Assembly: GCA_903934325.1 (NCBI GenBank)
Contig: CAIZNH010000005.1
Coordinates: forward strand, 18,431 to 82,430
Source: an uncultured Alphaproteobacteria bacterium
GTDB lineage: Bacteria > Pseudomonadota > Alphaproteobacteria > Sphingomonadales > Sphingomonadaceae
Direction of reading: 5' to 3'
Length of the DNA stretch: 64,000 bases
Position 1 is the stretch's first letter. Every line of letters starts with the position of its first letter. The notes under the pieces are model-generated. The model was not told where the DNA came from. It made no database searches and worked only from the letters and a program-made list of their open reading frames with translations. Below are positions 27,697 to 36,407 of the stretch, one piece after another. Made by a program: the position numbers and the translations under genes.

Positions 27697-29790
27697 ATGA
27701 GCGAGACCTCGCACCCCTTTACCGATGCCCACGAGCACGGCTTCGTGCGCGTGGCGACGGCGACGCCTGCGTGTCGTCCGGCCGATGTTGCCTATAACAC
27801 CGCCGGTGTGCTGGCCGAGGCGCACAAGGCCCATGCGGCCCATGTCGATCTGGTGGTCTTCCCCGAGCTGACCTTGTCGACCTATGCGATCGACGATCTG
27901 CTGCTCCAGCACGCGCTGCTTGACCGGGTGGAACAGGCACTGGCCGAGGTGGTCGCTGCCTCGGCCGATCTCCACCCCGTGCTGGTGGTGGGCGCGCCGC
28001 TGCGGCGGGCGGACAAGCTTTATAATTGTGCGGTGGTGATCGCGGGCGGGCAGGTGCTGGGCGTTGTCCCGAAGAGCTTCCTGCCCAATTACCGCGAGTT
28101 CTACGAGAAGCGCCATTTCGCCCACGGGCGCGGGTGCACCGATCTGTGGATCGCCGTGGCGGGCGAGGAAGTGCCCTTCGGCACCGATCTGGTGTTTGCT
28201 GCGGCCAATTTGGGCGGTTTCCGTTTCGGGGTCGAAATCTGCGAGGATTTCTGGGCGCCGGTCCCGCCGGGGATGCAGACGGCCATGGCGGGCGCGCTGA
28301 TCCTGTGTAACCTTTCGGCCTCGCCCGTCACCATCGGCCGCGCCGATGATCGCCACTTGCACGCCCGCTCCTCGGCTGCCCGCGCGATTGCCGCCTATGT
28401 CTATTCGGCGAGCGGCCATGGGGAGAGCACCATGGACCTCGCGTGGGACGGGCAAGGCATGATCTACGAGATGGGCGACCTCCTCGCCCAGTCGGCGCGG
28501 TTCGACCGGACGGGCGAGCTTTGCATCGTCGATATCGACACCGAGCGGCTCGCCGCCGAGCGTCTGCGCAACCAGACCTTCGCCGATGCCGCCGAATGGG
28601 CCGGAAGCCCTGCGGACAGCTATCGCAGGATCGTGTTCGAGCACGCCTATGTGGAAGGCGACATCGGCCTCGTCCGCCCCGTCGCGCGCTTCCCCTTCGT
28701 GCCCAGCCGGCCCGAGAAGCTCGACGAGGACTGCTACGAGGCCTTCAACATCCAGGTCGATGCGCTGATGCGGCGGATCGAATCGACCGGTGCAAAGAGC
28801 CTCGTCATCGGCATTTCGGGCGGGCTCGACAGCACCCATGCGCTGATCATCGCGGCCAAGGCGTGTGACCGGCTGAGCCTGCCCCGCACCACCATTCGCG
28901 GCTATACCATGCCGGGCTTCGGCACGTCCGAAGGCACGAAGAGCAATGCCCACCAGCTGATGGCGGCGATGGGCATCACTGCGGACGAGATCGACATCCG
29001 TCCCGCCGCGCTCAAGATGCTAGAGGATATCGGGCACGCCTTTGCGAGCGGCGAGCCGGTGCATGATGTGACCTTCGAGAATGTGCAGGCGGGCCTCAGA
29101 ACCGATTACCTGTTCCGCCTCGCCGGCCAGCACAGCGGTTTCGTGGTCGGCACCGGTGACCTTTCCGAACTGGCGCTCGGCTGGTGCACCTATGGCGTGG
29201 GCGATCACATGAGCCATTACGGCGTCAATGCGGGCGTGCCCAAGACGCTGATCCAGTATCTCATCCGCTGGACCATCGCTACGGGCCAGTTCGATGAGAG
29301 TTGCGCCAAGGTGCTGGCCGCGATCCTCGATACCGAAATCAGCCCCGAGCTGGTGCCGCCGGGCGCTGACGGCCAGATGCAATCGACCGAGGCACTGGTC
29401 GGCCCCTATGAACTGAACGACTTCTTCCTCCACCACGTGATCCGCTACGGCCAGCGCCCGTCCAAGGTCGCCTTCCTTGCGTGGCACGCTTGGAAGGATG
29501 CCGGACAGGGGCTGTGGCCTGCGGGCTTTCCGGACACGAAGAAGAACGCCTACACGCTCGCGCAGATCGCGCACTGGCTCGACCGGTTCTGCGCGCGCTT
29601 CTTCGGCTTTTCACAGTTCAAGCGTTCGGCGCTGCCCAACGGGCCCAAGGTCTCCTCGGCCGGCGCCTTGAGCCCGCGCGGGGACTGGCGCGCGCCGTCC
29701 GACGCGGTTGCGACCGTGTGGCGCGAAGAGCTGCGCGGCAGCCTGCCCGCCGATATCGCCAGCGAGGTTTACGGCGACACATACCCGTAA
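27697..29790 (+). CDS. nadE: Glutamine-dependent NAD+ synthetase
   Basis: It amidates nicotinic acid adenine dinucleotide to NAD+. The N-terminal nitrilase domain carries the triad Glu57 (VVFPELTLSTYAIDDL), Lys126 (PKSFLPNYREFYEKR) and Cys182 (FGVEICEDFW) for releasing ammonia from glutamine. The C-terminal synthetase domain has the ATP-pyrophosphatase loop SGGLDSTHAL (from residue 374) and KTLIQYLIRW. Length is 697 aa, as expected of the two-domain form. The stop shares one base with the downstream EamA start (TAATG). Confidence 0.96.
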   Translation: MSETSHPFTDAHEHGFVRVATATPACRPADVAYNTAGVLAEAHKAHAAHVDLVVFPELTLSTYAIDDLLLQHALLDRVEQALAEVVAASADLHPVLVVGAPLRRADKLYNCAVVIAGGQVLGVVPKSFLPNYREFYEKRHFAHGRGCTDLWIAVAGEEVPFGTDLVFAAANLGGFRFGVEICEDFWAPVPPGMQTAMAGALILCNLSASPVTIGRADDRHLHARSSAARAIAAYVYSASGHGESTMDLAWDGQGMIYEMGDLLAQSARFDRTGELCIVDIDTERLAAERLRNQTFADAAEWAGSPADSYRRIVFEHAYVEGDIGLVRPVARFPFVPSRPEKLDEDCYEAFNIQVDALMRRIESTGAKSLVIGISGGLDSTHALIIAAKACDRLSLPRTTIRGYTMPGFGTSEGTKSNAHQLMAAMGITADEIDIRPAALKMLEDIGHAFASGEPVHDVTFENVQAGLRTDYLFRLAGQHSGFVVGTGDLSELALGWCTYGVGDHMSHYGVNAGVPKTLIQYLIRWTIATGQFDESCAKVLAAILDTEISPELVPPGADGQMQSTEALVGPYELNDFFLHHVIRYGQRPSKVAFLAWHAWKDAGQGLWPAGFPDTKKNAYTLAQIAHWLDRFCARFFGFSQFKRSALPNGPKVSSAGALSPRGDWRAPSDAVATVWREELRGSLPADIASEVYGDTYP

Positions 29791-30683
29791 TGCGCGGCGG
29801 GGTTCCCCTTTCCGCGCTCGGGATCATGCTGTTCTGCAATGTCACCTGGGCGATGAATGTCGTGGTCTCCAAGATCGCGGTCTCGACGCTCGGCCTGCCG
29901 CCGCTGTTCTACACCGTGCTGCGTTCGGCGATGGTGCTGGCGGTGCTGTTCCCGCTGCTGCGCCATGTGCCGCAGCGGCTGGGGCTGGTGCTGGTGATCG
30001 GCTTTGCGATCACGGGGGGGAGTTTCGGGCTGCAATTCGTCGGCCTGCAAACCGCAAGCCCCTCCGCTGTCGGGATCGTCAGCCTCTCGGGCGCGCCGCT
30101 CACCGTGCTCTTCGCGATCCTGTTTCTGGGCGAGGAGGTGCGCTGGCGGCGTGGCCTCGGCATGGCGCTGGCGCTGGGCGGGGTGGGCCTTGCCATCGGC
30201 GCGCCATCGGGCAGCAATGATCCGGCGGGCCTCGCTTTTGCCTTTGCGGGCGTGTTCATCGGGGCCTTCGCCTCGGTCTTCGTCAAGCGGCTCGATATCG
30301 GCGCGGTCGCCTTGCAGGGCTGGGCAGCGGTGGGCACGCTGATCGTGATGATCCCGGCCACGCTGCTGCTCGAAACCGGGCAGATCGCCGTGGTCGAAGC
30401 CGCACCGCTCGGTGTTGCGGCTTGCGTGCTGTTTTCAGGCGTCGTGGTCTCTGTCGGCGCGCATTCGGCCTATTTCCGCCTGTTCCAGACCTATGATGCC
30501 AACCTCATCGTGCCGCTGACCCTGCTCACCCCGCTGCTCACCATCGGCTTTGGCGCATGGCTGACGGGGGACGAGATCGGCTGGTCGCTGATCCTTGGTG
30601 GCACCATGGCGCTGATGGGCGTGGCGATCATCGTCATCCGCCCGAGCCGTACGATCTTCAAGCCGAACCTGGTGCGTCCGTAG
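29790..30683 (+). CDS. EamA/DMT-family transporter
   Basis: The 297-aa protein has about ten hydrophobic helices in two EamA repeats; the first ends near VRWRRGLGMALALGGVGLAIG and the second near IGWSLILGGTMALMGVAIIVIRPS. The TAATG junction with nadE indicates translational coupling. Substrate is unknown; DMT members export metabolites or amino acids. Whether it transports a pyridine nucleotide precursor is only a guess from position. Confidence 0.87.
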   Translation: MRGGVPLSALGIMLFCNVTWAMNVVVSKIAVSTLGLPPLFYTVLRSAMVLAVLFPLLRHVPQRLGLVLVIGFAITGGSFGLQFVGLQTASPSAVGIVSLSGAPLTVLFAILFLGEEVRWRRGLGMALALGGVGLAIGAPSGSNDPAGLAFAFAGVFIGAFASVFVKRLDIGAVALQGWAAVGTLIVMIPATLLLETGQIAVVEAAPLGVAACVLFSGVVVSVGAHSAYFRLFQTYDANLIVPLTLLTPLLTIGFGAWLTGDEIGWSLILGGTMALMGVAIIVIRPSRTIFKPNLVRP

Positions 30684-30749
30684 CGCAGGCCGGCTGCGCG
30701 TTTGCCATCGGCTGATAAAGGCCTATCATCGCCGCGGGGGACATTGGCG

Positions 30750-32093
30750 ATGGATCACGCGGACAGCGGGCTTGTTCTGGAGCGCAGCCGGGCCTTGCGG
30801 CTGTTCACGCTCTTCATCCTCTATGTCGGGCAGGGCATGCCGATCGGGCTGTTCTTCTTTGCGGTCCCGGCATGGATGGCTTCCAATGGTGCGAGCGCGG
30901 CCGAGGTCGGCTCGGTCTCGGCGCTCACGGCTCTGCCATGGTCACTGAAGCTGGTGAACGGCTTCATCATGGACCGCTACACCTTCCTTGCGATGGGCCG
31001 CCGCCGGGCATGGATCCTGTCCGCGCAGAGCGTCATGATCGCCTGCCTCGTCGCTGCCGCACTGATCAATCCTGCGGTCGGCGATGTCGCGATCCTCGGC
31101 GCAATCGGCTTTACGGTGAACCTTGCGACCACCTTCCAGGATGTCGCGGTTGACGGGCTTGCGGTCGATATCATGAGCGAGGACGAGCGGGCGCGCGGCA
31201 GCGGCATGATGTTCGGCGGGCAATCGATCGGTGTTGCCACCGCGACCGCGCTGTGTGGCTTCGTGATCGAGGATTACGGCGCGCCCACCGCCTACCTGAT
31301 TGTCGCTGCGCTGATCTGCGCGCTCTCGCTCTACCTTGCGGTTGTGCGCGAGCGGGTGGGCGAGCGGCGTCTGCCGTGGAGCGCGGGCAGTGCCAATCCG
31401 CGCAATCTCGAAATCCAGCTTGCGGCGTGGTGGCCGCTCCTCAAGACGACCCTTGTGGCGCTCACCCGCCCGGTCAGCATGCTGTTTCTGCCGGTGCTGC
31501 TGGGGCGCGGAACTCTCTATGGCGCTGCGAGCGGTGCGGGGCCGCTGATCGGTGCCAATTACGCCGGTCTTGGCACCGCCCAGATCGCCTCGCTCACCGC
31601 CATGGCAGGGCTTGTGGCGGGCGTGCTGTGCATGACGCTGGGCGGCTGGCTGGGTGACCGTTTCGGCGCCAAGCGCATCGCGATTCTGTGGCTCGGCGTC
31701 GGCCTTGTCATGCTGGCGGGCATGTATTGGGGCGAGCCCTATTGGAGCGACCCGCGGGTGGTGGCGGCCTTCATCTTTGCGTGGGTCTCGCTCGACATGC
31801 TGCTGACCGTGGCGCTGCTGCCGATCCCGATGCGACTATGCGATCCCAAGGTCGCCGCAACCCAGTTCACGATCTACATGGCGGTCTCGAATTTCGGGAT
31901 TTCCTTCGGCGCCTTCATGCTCGGCAAGACCGACATGATGGGCGGGCTGTCGTCGATTTTCCTGGTGGTGGGCGGGGGCTATCTGGTGGCGCTGGGGCTG
32001 ATGCTGATCGTGAAGTTTCCACGCCGCCCGGAATATTACGCGCGTGCGGCCCGCACCGCCATGGTGCTCGATACCGCCGCGCCGACGGGGTAG
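30750..32093 (+). CDS. MFS/PAT-family (AmpG-like) permease
   Basis: About 12 transmembrane helices are seen over 447 aa. Early helices carry LYVGQGMPIGLFFFAVPAWM and LPWSLKLVNGFIMDRYTFLA, and TFQDVAVDGLAVDIM matches the conserved PAT/AmpG block. The ATG at 30750 follows GGGGGAC by about 10 nt and is preferred over an in-frame ATG at 30702. AmpG proteins import muropeptides, but this is a more distant member, so peptidoglycan recycling is only a possibility. Confidence 0.8.
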   Translation: MDHADSGLVLERSRALRLFTLFILYVGQGMPIGLFFFAVPAWMASNGASAAEVGSVSALTALPWSLKLVNGFIMDRYTFLAMGRRRAWILSAQSVMIACLVAAALINPAVGDVAILGAIGFTVNLATTFQDVAVDGLAVDIMSEDERARGSGMMFGGQSIGVATATALCGFVIEDYGAPTAYLIVAALICALSLYLAVVRERVGERRLPWSAGSANPRNLEIQLAAWWPLLKTTLVALTRPVSMLFLPVLLGRGTLYGAASGAGPLIGANYAGLGTAQIASLTAMAGLVAGVLCMTLGGWLGDRFGAKRIAILWLGVGLVMLAGMYWGEPYWSDPRVVAAFIFAWVSLDMLLTVALLPIPMRLCDPKVAATQFTIYMAVSNFGISFGAFMLGKTDMMGGLSSIFLVVGGGYLVALGLMLIVKFPRRPEYYARAARTAMVLDTAAPTG

Positions 32094-32120
32094 GGTCGGC
32101 GCAGCGGCCTCGGGGCCGGA

Positions 32121-32717
32121 TCAGGCCGCCAGCTGTGTCGCGGCCTCCTGCGCTGCGGCGATTTTCGCTGCGCCGTCCTGCCCCATGATCCCGTCGGCGG
32201 CGATCACCTCGACATCGCTGATGCCGATGAAGCCGAGGAAGAAGGTCAGCCAGCGGCTCATGAAGTCGAACTCGGCCCCCACCGGCGTGCCGCCCGTGGC
32301 GATGGCGAGATAGGCTGTCTTGCCCGTCAGTAGGCCTTCGGGGCCGGTGGGGGTGTAGCGGAAGGTGGTGCCGGCGCGCGCGACAAGATCGGCCCAGGCC
32401 TTGAGGCTCGCGGGCGGGCCGAAATTATAGACGGGGCTGGCGATGACGATGGTGTCGGCGGCTTGCAATTCGGCGATCAGCGTGTCGGCGATGGCGGCCA
32501 GATCGGCCTGCTCGGCCGTCCGCTCGGCCGCAGAGGTGAGGCCCGCGGCAAAGCGCTCGGCGCTCACGTAGGGCAGATCATTGGCCGCCAGATCCCGGGT
32601 GGTGACACTTGCACCGGTCTTCGCGGCAAGACCTTCGACCAGACGCTGGCCGATCCCGCGCGAGATGCTTTCGGCGTCGGAGCGGATGCTGGCGGTGATG
32701 TAGAGAATGTTGCTCAT
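32121..32717 (-). CDS. azoR: FMN-dependent NADH-azoreductase family protein
   Basis: The flavodoxin-like fold starts ILYITASIRSDAESISRGIG, with the FMN contact SPVYNFGPPASLKAWADLVARAG in two short stretches and YLAIATGGTP. The length of 198 aa matches AzoR. It probably reduces quinones or azo compounds using NADH. AAGGACATG lies 5-14 nt upstream of the ATG. It follows the pirin gene on the same strand, and a LysR gene diverges, suggesting a small electrophile-response module. Confidence 0.92.
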   Translation of the reverse strand: MSNILYITASIRSDAESISRGIGQRLVEGLAAKTGASVTTRDLAANDLPYVSAERFAAGLTSAAERTAEQADLAAIADTLIAELQAADTIVIASPVYNFGPPASLKAWADLVARAGTTFRYTPTGPEGLLTGKTAYLAIATGGTPVGAEFDFMSRWLTFFLGFIGISDVEVIAADGIMGQDGAAKIAAAQEAATQLAA

Positions 32718-32743
32718 TGCACATGTCCTTGAAAGAGAGGGGT

Positions 32744-32782
32744 GGAGCCGGCCGGGGAGAGGAGGGGGAACCGGCCGGCTCC
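32744..32782. repeat. Perfect 12-bp inverted repeat between pirin and azoR
   Basis: GGAGCCGGCCGG (32744-32755) and CCGGCCGGCTCC (32771-32782) pair fully, with a purine-rich 15-nt loop on the plus strand. No T-run follows on the minus strand, so it looks like a stabilising or attenuating mRNA hairpin in the pirin-azoR transcript, not a classic terminator. Confidence 0.55.
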
Positions 32783-32789
32783 GGGGGGA

Positions 32790-33491
32790 TCAGGCCGCGT
32801 CGACCAGCACGACTTCGCTGTCTTCGAGCGCGGTGATGGTGACTTCGGCGAGGTTGGTGATCGCCACCCCGTCGCGGGCGACAGCCTCGACTTCGCCGAT
32901 CTTCACCCGGCCCGTGGCGGGCACGAGGTAGAGGTGGCGATCGGCGCTGCGGGGCGTGTAGGTCACGCTCTCGCCCGCCAGAAGCGTCGCGCCCAGCACG
33001 CGGGCATCGGCGCGGATCGGCAAGGCATCATCGTCGTTGGCGACACCGCTGGCGAGCGGCACGAAGGCCCCCGCACGGCTTTCCTTGGGGAACTGGCGTG
33101 CGCCCCAGCTTGGTTCACCGCCGCGGGTTTCGGGGATGATCCAGATCTGGAAGATCCGGGTCTCCTCGCCTTCGAGATTGTATTCCGAATGGCGCACGCC
33201 GCTGCCGGCGCTCATCACCTGCACATCGCCCGCTTCGGTGCGGCCTTCATTGCCCATGGAATCGCGGTGCGTGATGGCGCCGGCGCGGACATAGGTGATG
33301 ATCTCCATGTCGGAATGCGGGTGGGTCGGAAAACCCGTGCCCGGTGCGATGGCATCATCGTTCCAGACCCTGAGCGCGCCCCAGTGGACGCGGGCGGGAT
33401 CGTGGTAATTGGCGAAACAGAAGTGGTGACGCGCATCGAGCCAGCCATGGTTGGCCGCGCCGAGGGTGTGGAAGGGACGAAGTTCGATCAT
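32790..33491 (-). CDS. Pirin family protein (YhhW-like quercetin 2,3-dioxygenase)
   Basis: The bicupin of 233 aa keeps the metal ligands of E. coli YhhW at identical positions: His57 and His59 (FPTHPHSDMEI), His101 and Glu103 (GVRHSEYN). The family also has ITHRDSMGNEG and FQIWIIP. YhhW oxidises quercetin in vitro; the natural substrate is uncertain. It is the first gene of a pirin-azoR pair and diverges from a LysR gene, a frequent setting for response to reactive electrophiles or flavonoids. Confidence 0.93.
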   Translation of the reverse strand: MIELRPFHTLGAANHGWLDARHHFCFANYHDPARVHWGALRVWNDDAIAPGTGFPTHPHSDMEIITYVRAGAITHRDSMGNEGRTEAGDVQVMSAGSGVRHSEYNLEGEETRIFQIWIIPETRGGEPSWGARQFPKESRAGAFVPLASGVANDDDALPIRADARVLGATLLAGESVTYTPRSADRHLYLVPATGRVKIGEVEAVARDGVAITNLAEVTITALEDSEVVLVDAA

Positions 33492-33620
33492 GTCGTATCT
33501 CCTGTCTGGTTGAGGCGGAGATAGGCTGACAGAGGTAAACGGATAAGAGCGATAAAACTTGCCAAGATGTTCGGATTATCCGAACAAACAGGAATGATGA
33601 CGGCCATTCCTAGCCATTCC

Positions 33621-33686
33621 CCGTTCGCCTCGAGCGCAGTCGAGAGGCACATGCACTGGTGTCTCGACTGCGCTCGACACGAACGG
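33621..33686. repeat. 24-bp inverted repeat (REP-like hairpin)
   Basis: Arms 33621-33644 and 33663-33686 pair over 24 bp with two mismatches; the core is TCGAGCGCAGTCGAG with its complement. The loop is 18 nt. It lies between the pirin and LysR genes. The long near-perfect arms suggest a dispersed REP-like element, since regulatory operators are usually shorter. Confidence 0.6.
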
Positions 33687-33700
33687 CTTGATGCTTGCCC

Positions 33701-34594
33701 ATGAAGCTCGGTGAACCCACGCTCGATCAATTGCGCATCTTCATCGCCGTCGCCGAACACGGCAGCTTCGGTGGCGCGGCCCGGGCGAGCGGGCGGGCGG
33801 TCTCGGCGATTTCCTATGGCATTGCCCAGCTGGAGGCGGCGCTCGCGCTCACCCTGTTCGACCGCGAAGGCTCGCGCCGACCGGTGCTGACCGCGGCAGG
33901 CGAGGGCCTGCTGGCCGAAGCACGCTCGGTGGCTGACGGAGTGGATGCCCTGCTCGCCAAGGCGCGCTCGCTCCATGCCGGGCAGGAGCCGTCGCTGACG
34001 CTCGTGATCGACGTCATGGTGCCAAGCGAGGTCACCGCGCAGGTGCTGGGCGCCTTCCGCCAGATGTTCCCGACCTGCGCGCTCACGCTCCGGATCGAAG
34101 GGCTGGGGGCGGTGGCGGCCTGTCTGATCGGGGGCGGGGCAGACCTTGCGATTGGCGGGCCGGTGATCGGCGACCAGCCCTCGCTTGAACGCCAGGCGGT
34201 GGGCGCGGTCGATCTGATCCCCGTCGCCGCCCCCTTCCACCCCCTCGCGCGGGCAGGCGTGGCTCCGGGCGAAAGCCGCCGTCACCTGCAACTCGTCCTC
34301 ACCGACCGATCACCTCTGACTGAGGGCCGCGAGTTTTCCGTCCTCAGCCCGCTGACATGGCGGCTGGGGGATCTGGGCGCCAAGCATGCGCTCCTGAAGG
34401 AGGGGCTGGGCTGGGGCAATATGCCGCGCGGCATGGTGGCGGGCGATCTGGCGAGCGGAGCGCTGGTGGAGCTCGATCTGCCGGAGAAACCCGGCGCGCA
34501 TTACACCTTGAATGCCCTGTGGCGGCGCGACACGCGGCTCGGCCCTGCGGCAAGCTGGCTGGTCGATGCGTTCCGGGAGAGGCTGGGGGGCTAG
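33701..34594 (+). CDS. LysR-family regulator, divergent from pirin-azoR
   Basis: The winged helix-turn-helix TLDQLRIFIAVAEHGSFGGA followed by ARASGRAVSAISYGIAQLEA opens a 297-aa protein with a LysR effector domain (LTLVIDVMVPSEV, HPLARAG, GLGWGNMPRGMV). ATG at 33701 is chosen over an upstream TTG at 33695. LysR proteins commonly control the gene they diverge from, so it likely regulates pirin and azoR in response to an electrophile. Its 3' end overlaps the convergent GST gene by 4 nt. Confidence 0.9.
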   Translation: MKLGEPTLDQLRIFIAVAEHGSFGGAARASGRAVSAISYGIAQLEAALALTLFDREGSRRPVLTAAGEGLLAEARSVADGVDALLAKARSLHAGQEPSLTLVIDVMVPSEVTAQVLGAFRQMFPTCALTLRIEGLGAVAACLIGGGADLAIGGPVIGDQPSLERQAVGAVDLIPVAAPFHPLARAGVAPGESRRHLQLVLTDRSPLTEGREFSVLSPLTWRLGDLGAKHALLKEGLGWGNMPRGMVAGDLASGALVELDLPEKPGAHYTLNALWRRDTRLGPAASWLVDAFRERLGG

Positions 34595-35220
34595 GGCCCG
34601 AACAGCACCGGCGCGTCGCCTTCCTGCCAGACAGCGAACTTGGGCATGACGGCCGCGAACAGCTCGGAGGCGAGCAGGGTGTCGAGCCAGAATTGCAAGC
34701 GGGGCAAGCCTTGCGCGGCGAACCATGCCGGGTCAATCGCGGTGAACTGGCGGATGAAGGGGACAACCGCGATATCGGTAAGCGTGCGGGTTTCCCCGCA
34801 TAGGAAAGGCGCATCGGCCAGCCGCTCTTCCAGCGGTGCGAGCAGGGCGAGGGCAACCGCGCGGTGATCGGTCACGCCGTCCTCGTCATAGCGCCCGGGA
34901 TATTTCGCGCGGTCGAGGTGGTGCTTGAACGGCCCGTCATTGGTGGCGATCAGCGCTGCATCATCGCCTGCCAGCCAGCCCTCGGGATCGCTCTGGGCCA
35001 AAGCCCAGCGCATGATGTCGAGGCTCTGGTCGATCACTTGTCCGTCGGGAAGCACCAGCACCGGCACGGTCGCCTTGGGGCTGGCTGCAATCAGCGCGGG
35101 CGGCTTGGCGGCGAGCTTTACCTCGCGCAAGGTCACCGTCACGCCCGCCGCCTACAGCGCCATGCGCGCCCGCATCGCATAGGGGCAGCGGCGGAAGGAA
35201 TAGAGAACGGGCAGGCTCAC
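34591..35220 (-). pseudogene. GST-like protein interrupted by an in-frame amber codon
   Basis: Reading from the GTG at 35220, the frame gives [21 protein letters not shown], then TAG at codon 23 (35152-35154), then AAGVTVTLREVKLAAKPPAL and a full GST fold with SPKATVPVLVLPDG and FLCGETRTLTDIAVVPFIRQ to the stop at 34591. The reading frame is not shifted. The CPYAMRARMAL motif with the following AAG fits the GST N-terminal helix, so TAG replaces a normal residue (CAG or similar). The GTG overlaps the trhO stop by 4 nt (GTGA), so it would be coupled to trhO. Either a recent nonsense mutation or a sequence error. Confidence 0.82.
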
Positions 35221-36047
35221 GGCGCGTCGTTGGCTGGCCCGCACACCGGACAGGCCTCGCCCAGCGGGAAGGGCCGCCCGCAAGGCTGGCAGCGGGTGTG
35301 GGTGCCTTGGGCAAGCCCGTGGCCGAGGCTCACGCGCTCGTCGAAGACGAAGCATTCGCCCTCCCACAGGGATTGGTCTTCAGGCACTTGTTCGAGATAT
35401 TTGAGTATCCCGCCCTTGAGGTGATAGACCTCCTCGACGCCTTCGGACCGCAGGAAGCTGGTCGATTTCTCGCAGCGGATGCCGCCGGTGCAGAACATGG
35501 CGACCTTTGTTTTCCCCGCCAGCAGTTCCTCGCGGTTGTCGCGGAACCATGCGGGAAAATCGCGGAAAGACGGCGTCGCCGGATCGACCGCGCCCGCGAA
35601 ACTGCCGATCGCGACTTCGTAGTCGTTGCGGGTGTCGATCACGAGTGTATCAGGGTCCGCGATCAGCGCGTTCCAGTCATGCGGATCGACATAGGTGCCC
35701 GCGACGAGCGTCGGGTCGATATCGGGCTCGCCCATGGTGACGATCTCGCGCTTTACCCGCACCTTCATCCGGCCGAAGGGCATTTCGGGCGCGTCCGAGA
35801 ACTTCACGTCGAGGCTCTCGCAGCCCGGCAGCGCGCGGATATGGACGAGGACGGCTTCCAGCCCCTCCGCGGAGCCCGCAATCGTCCCGTTGATCCCCTC
35901 GCGCGCCAGCAACAGCGTGCCCTTGATCTCCGCCAAATCGCACGCGGCGAGCAGGGGCGCGCGCAGAGCCTCGGGATCGTCAAACCGCGTGAACTGGTAG
36001 AGCGCGGCGACTATGATGCCGGACGCGGCGTGAAGGTCGGCGGTCAC
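35217..36047 (-). CDS. trhO: tRNA uridine(34) hydroxylase TrhO (YceA, rhodanese-like)
   Basis: It hydroxylates U34 of some tRNAs on the way to 5-hydroxyuridine derivatives. The rhodanese active loop CTGGIRCEK is present with an N-terminal domain ([20 protein letters not shown]) and the motifs [12 protein letters not shown] and [14 protein letters not shown]-terminal Cys-rich tail ([17 protein letters not shown]) may bind a metal. Length is 276 aa. The GTG start overlaps the stop of the upstream small membrane protein by 4 nt, and its stop overlaps the GST start: a three-gene coupled string. Confidence 0.92.
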   Translation of the reverse strand: MTADLHAASGIIVAALYQFTRFDDPEALRAPLLAACDLAEIKGTLLLAREGINGTIAGSAEGLEAVLVHIRALPGCESLDVKFSDAPEMPFGRMKVRVKREIVTMGEPDIDPTLVAGTYVDPHDWNALIADPDTLVIDTRNDYEVAIGSFAGAVDPATPSFRDFPAWFRDNREELLAGKTKVAMFCTGGIRCEKSTSFLRSEGVEEVYHLKGGILKYLEQVPEDQSLWEGECFVFDERVSLGHGLAQGTHTRCQPCGRPFPLGEACPVCGPANDAP

Positions 36048-36403
36048 CGATCACCCACTCGCGCATCCGGGCACACGATCGAGGCAAGCATAAAGCTGGT
36101 CCCGCGTCGTTCCAACGCGACCCGACTTCCGATCTCGCAGCCTTGATCATCTCTGTCGCCGAGCGGAAGGAATCGCGCCGACCCGTCCGGTAGCGCGACT
36201 AGAATCGAGCGCCCTTCAGCCAGGCGGCGGCCCGATCCAATTACGGTCTTGATAAGCCTGCCATGCACAATTTCGGGCTTCTGTTTGCGCATTTCTGTGG
36301 TGCGGTATTCGGACAGCACCCGCAGCCCCGCCATTCCCAGGGCGAGAACAGCAGCCACCACTATAGCCTCGCGCCACCAAGGTTTGCGTAACGGCTTTAC
36401 CAC
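36044..36403 (-). CDS. Small membrane-anchored protein of unknown function
   Basis: A 119-aa protein with basic start ([12 protein letters not shown]), one transmembrane helix ([17 protein letters not shown]) and a soluble domain containing two Cys ([28 protein letters not shown]). I do not recognise a family. Its stop overlaps the trhO start (GTGA), so it is coupled to trhO, and it starts 4 nt after ilvE ends. A membrane-tethered role is implied, nothing more. Confidence 0.6.
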   Translation of the reverse strand: MVKPLRKPWWREAIVVAAVLALGMAGLRVLSEYRTTEMRKQKPEIVHGRLIKTVIGSGRRLAEGRSILVALPDGSARFLPLGDRDDQGCEIGSRVALERRGTSFMLASIVCPDARVGDR

Positions 36404-36407
36404 GGGT

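Noticed and set aside
35152..35154. Recoding of the GST in-frame stop as selenocysteine
   Set aside because: The codon is TAG, not TGA, and no SECIS-like hairpin was seen.
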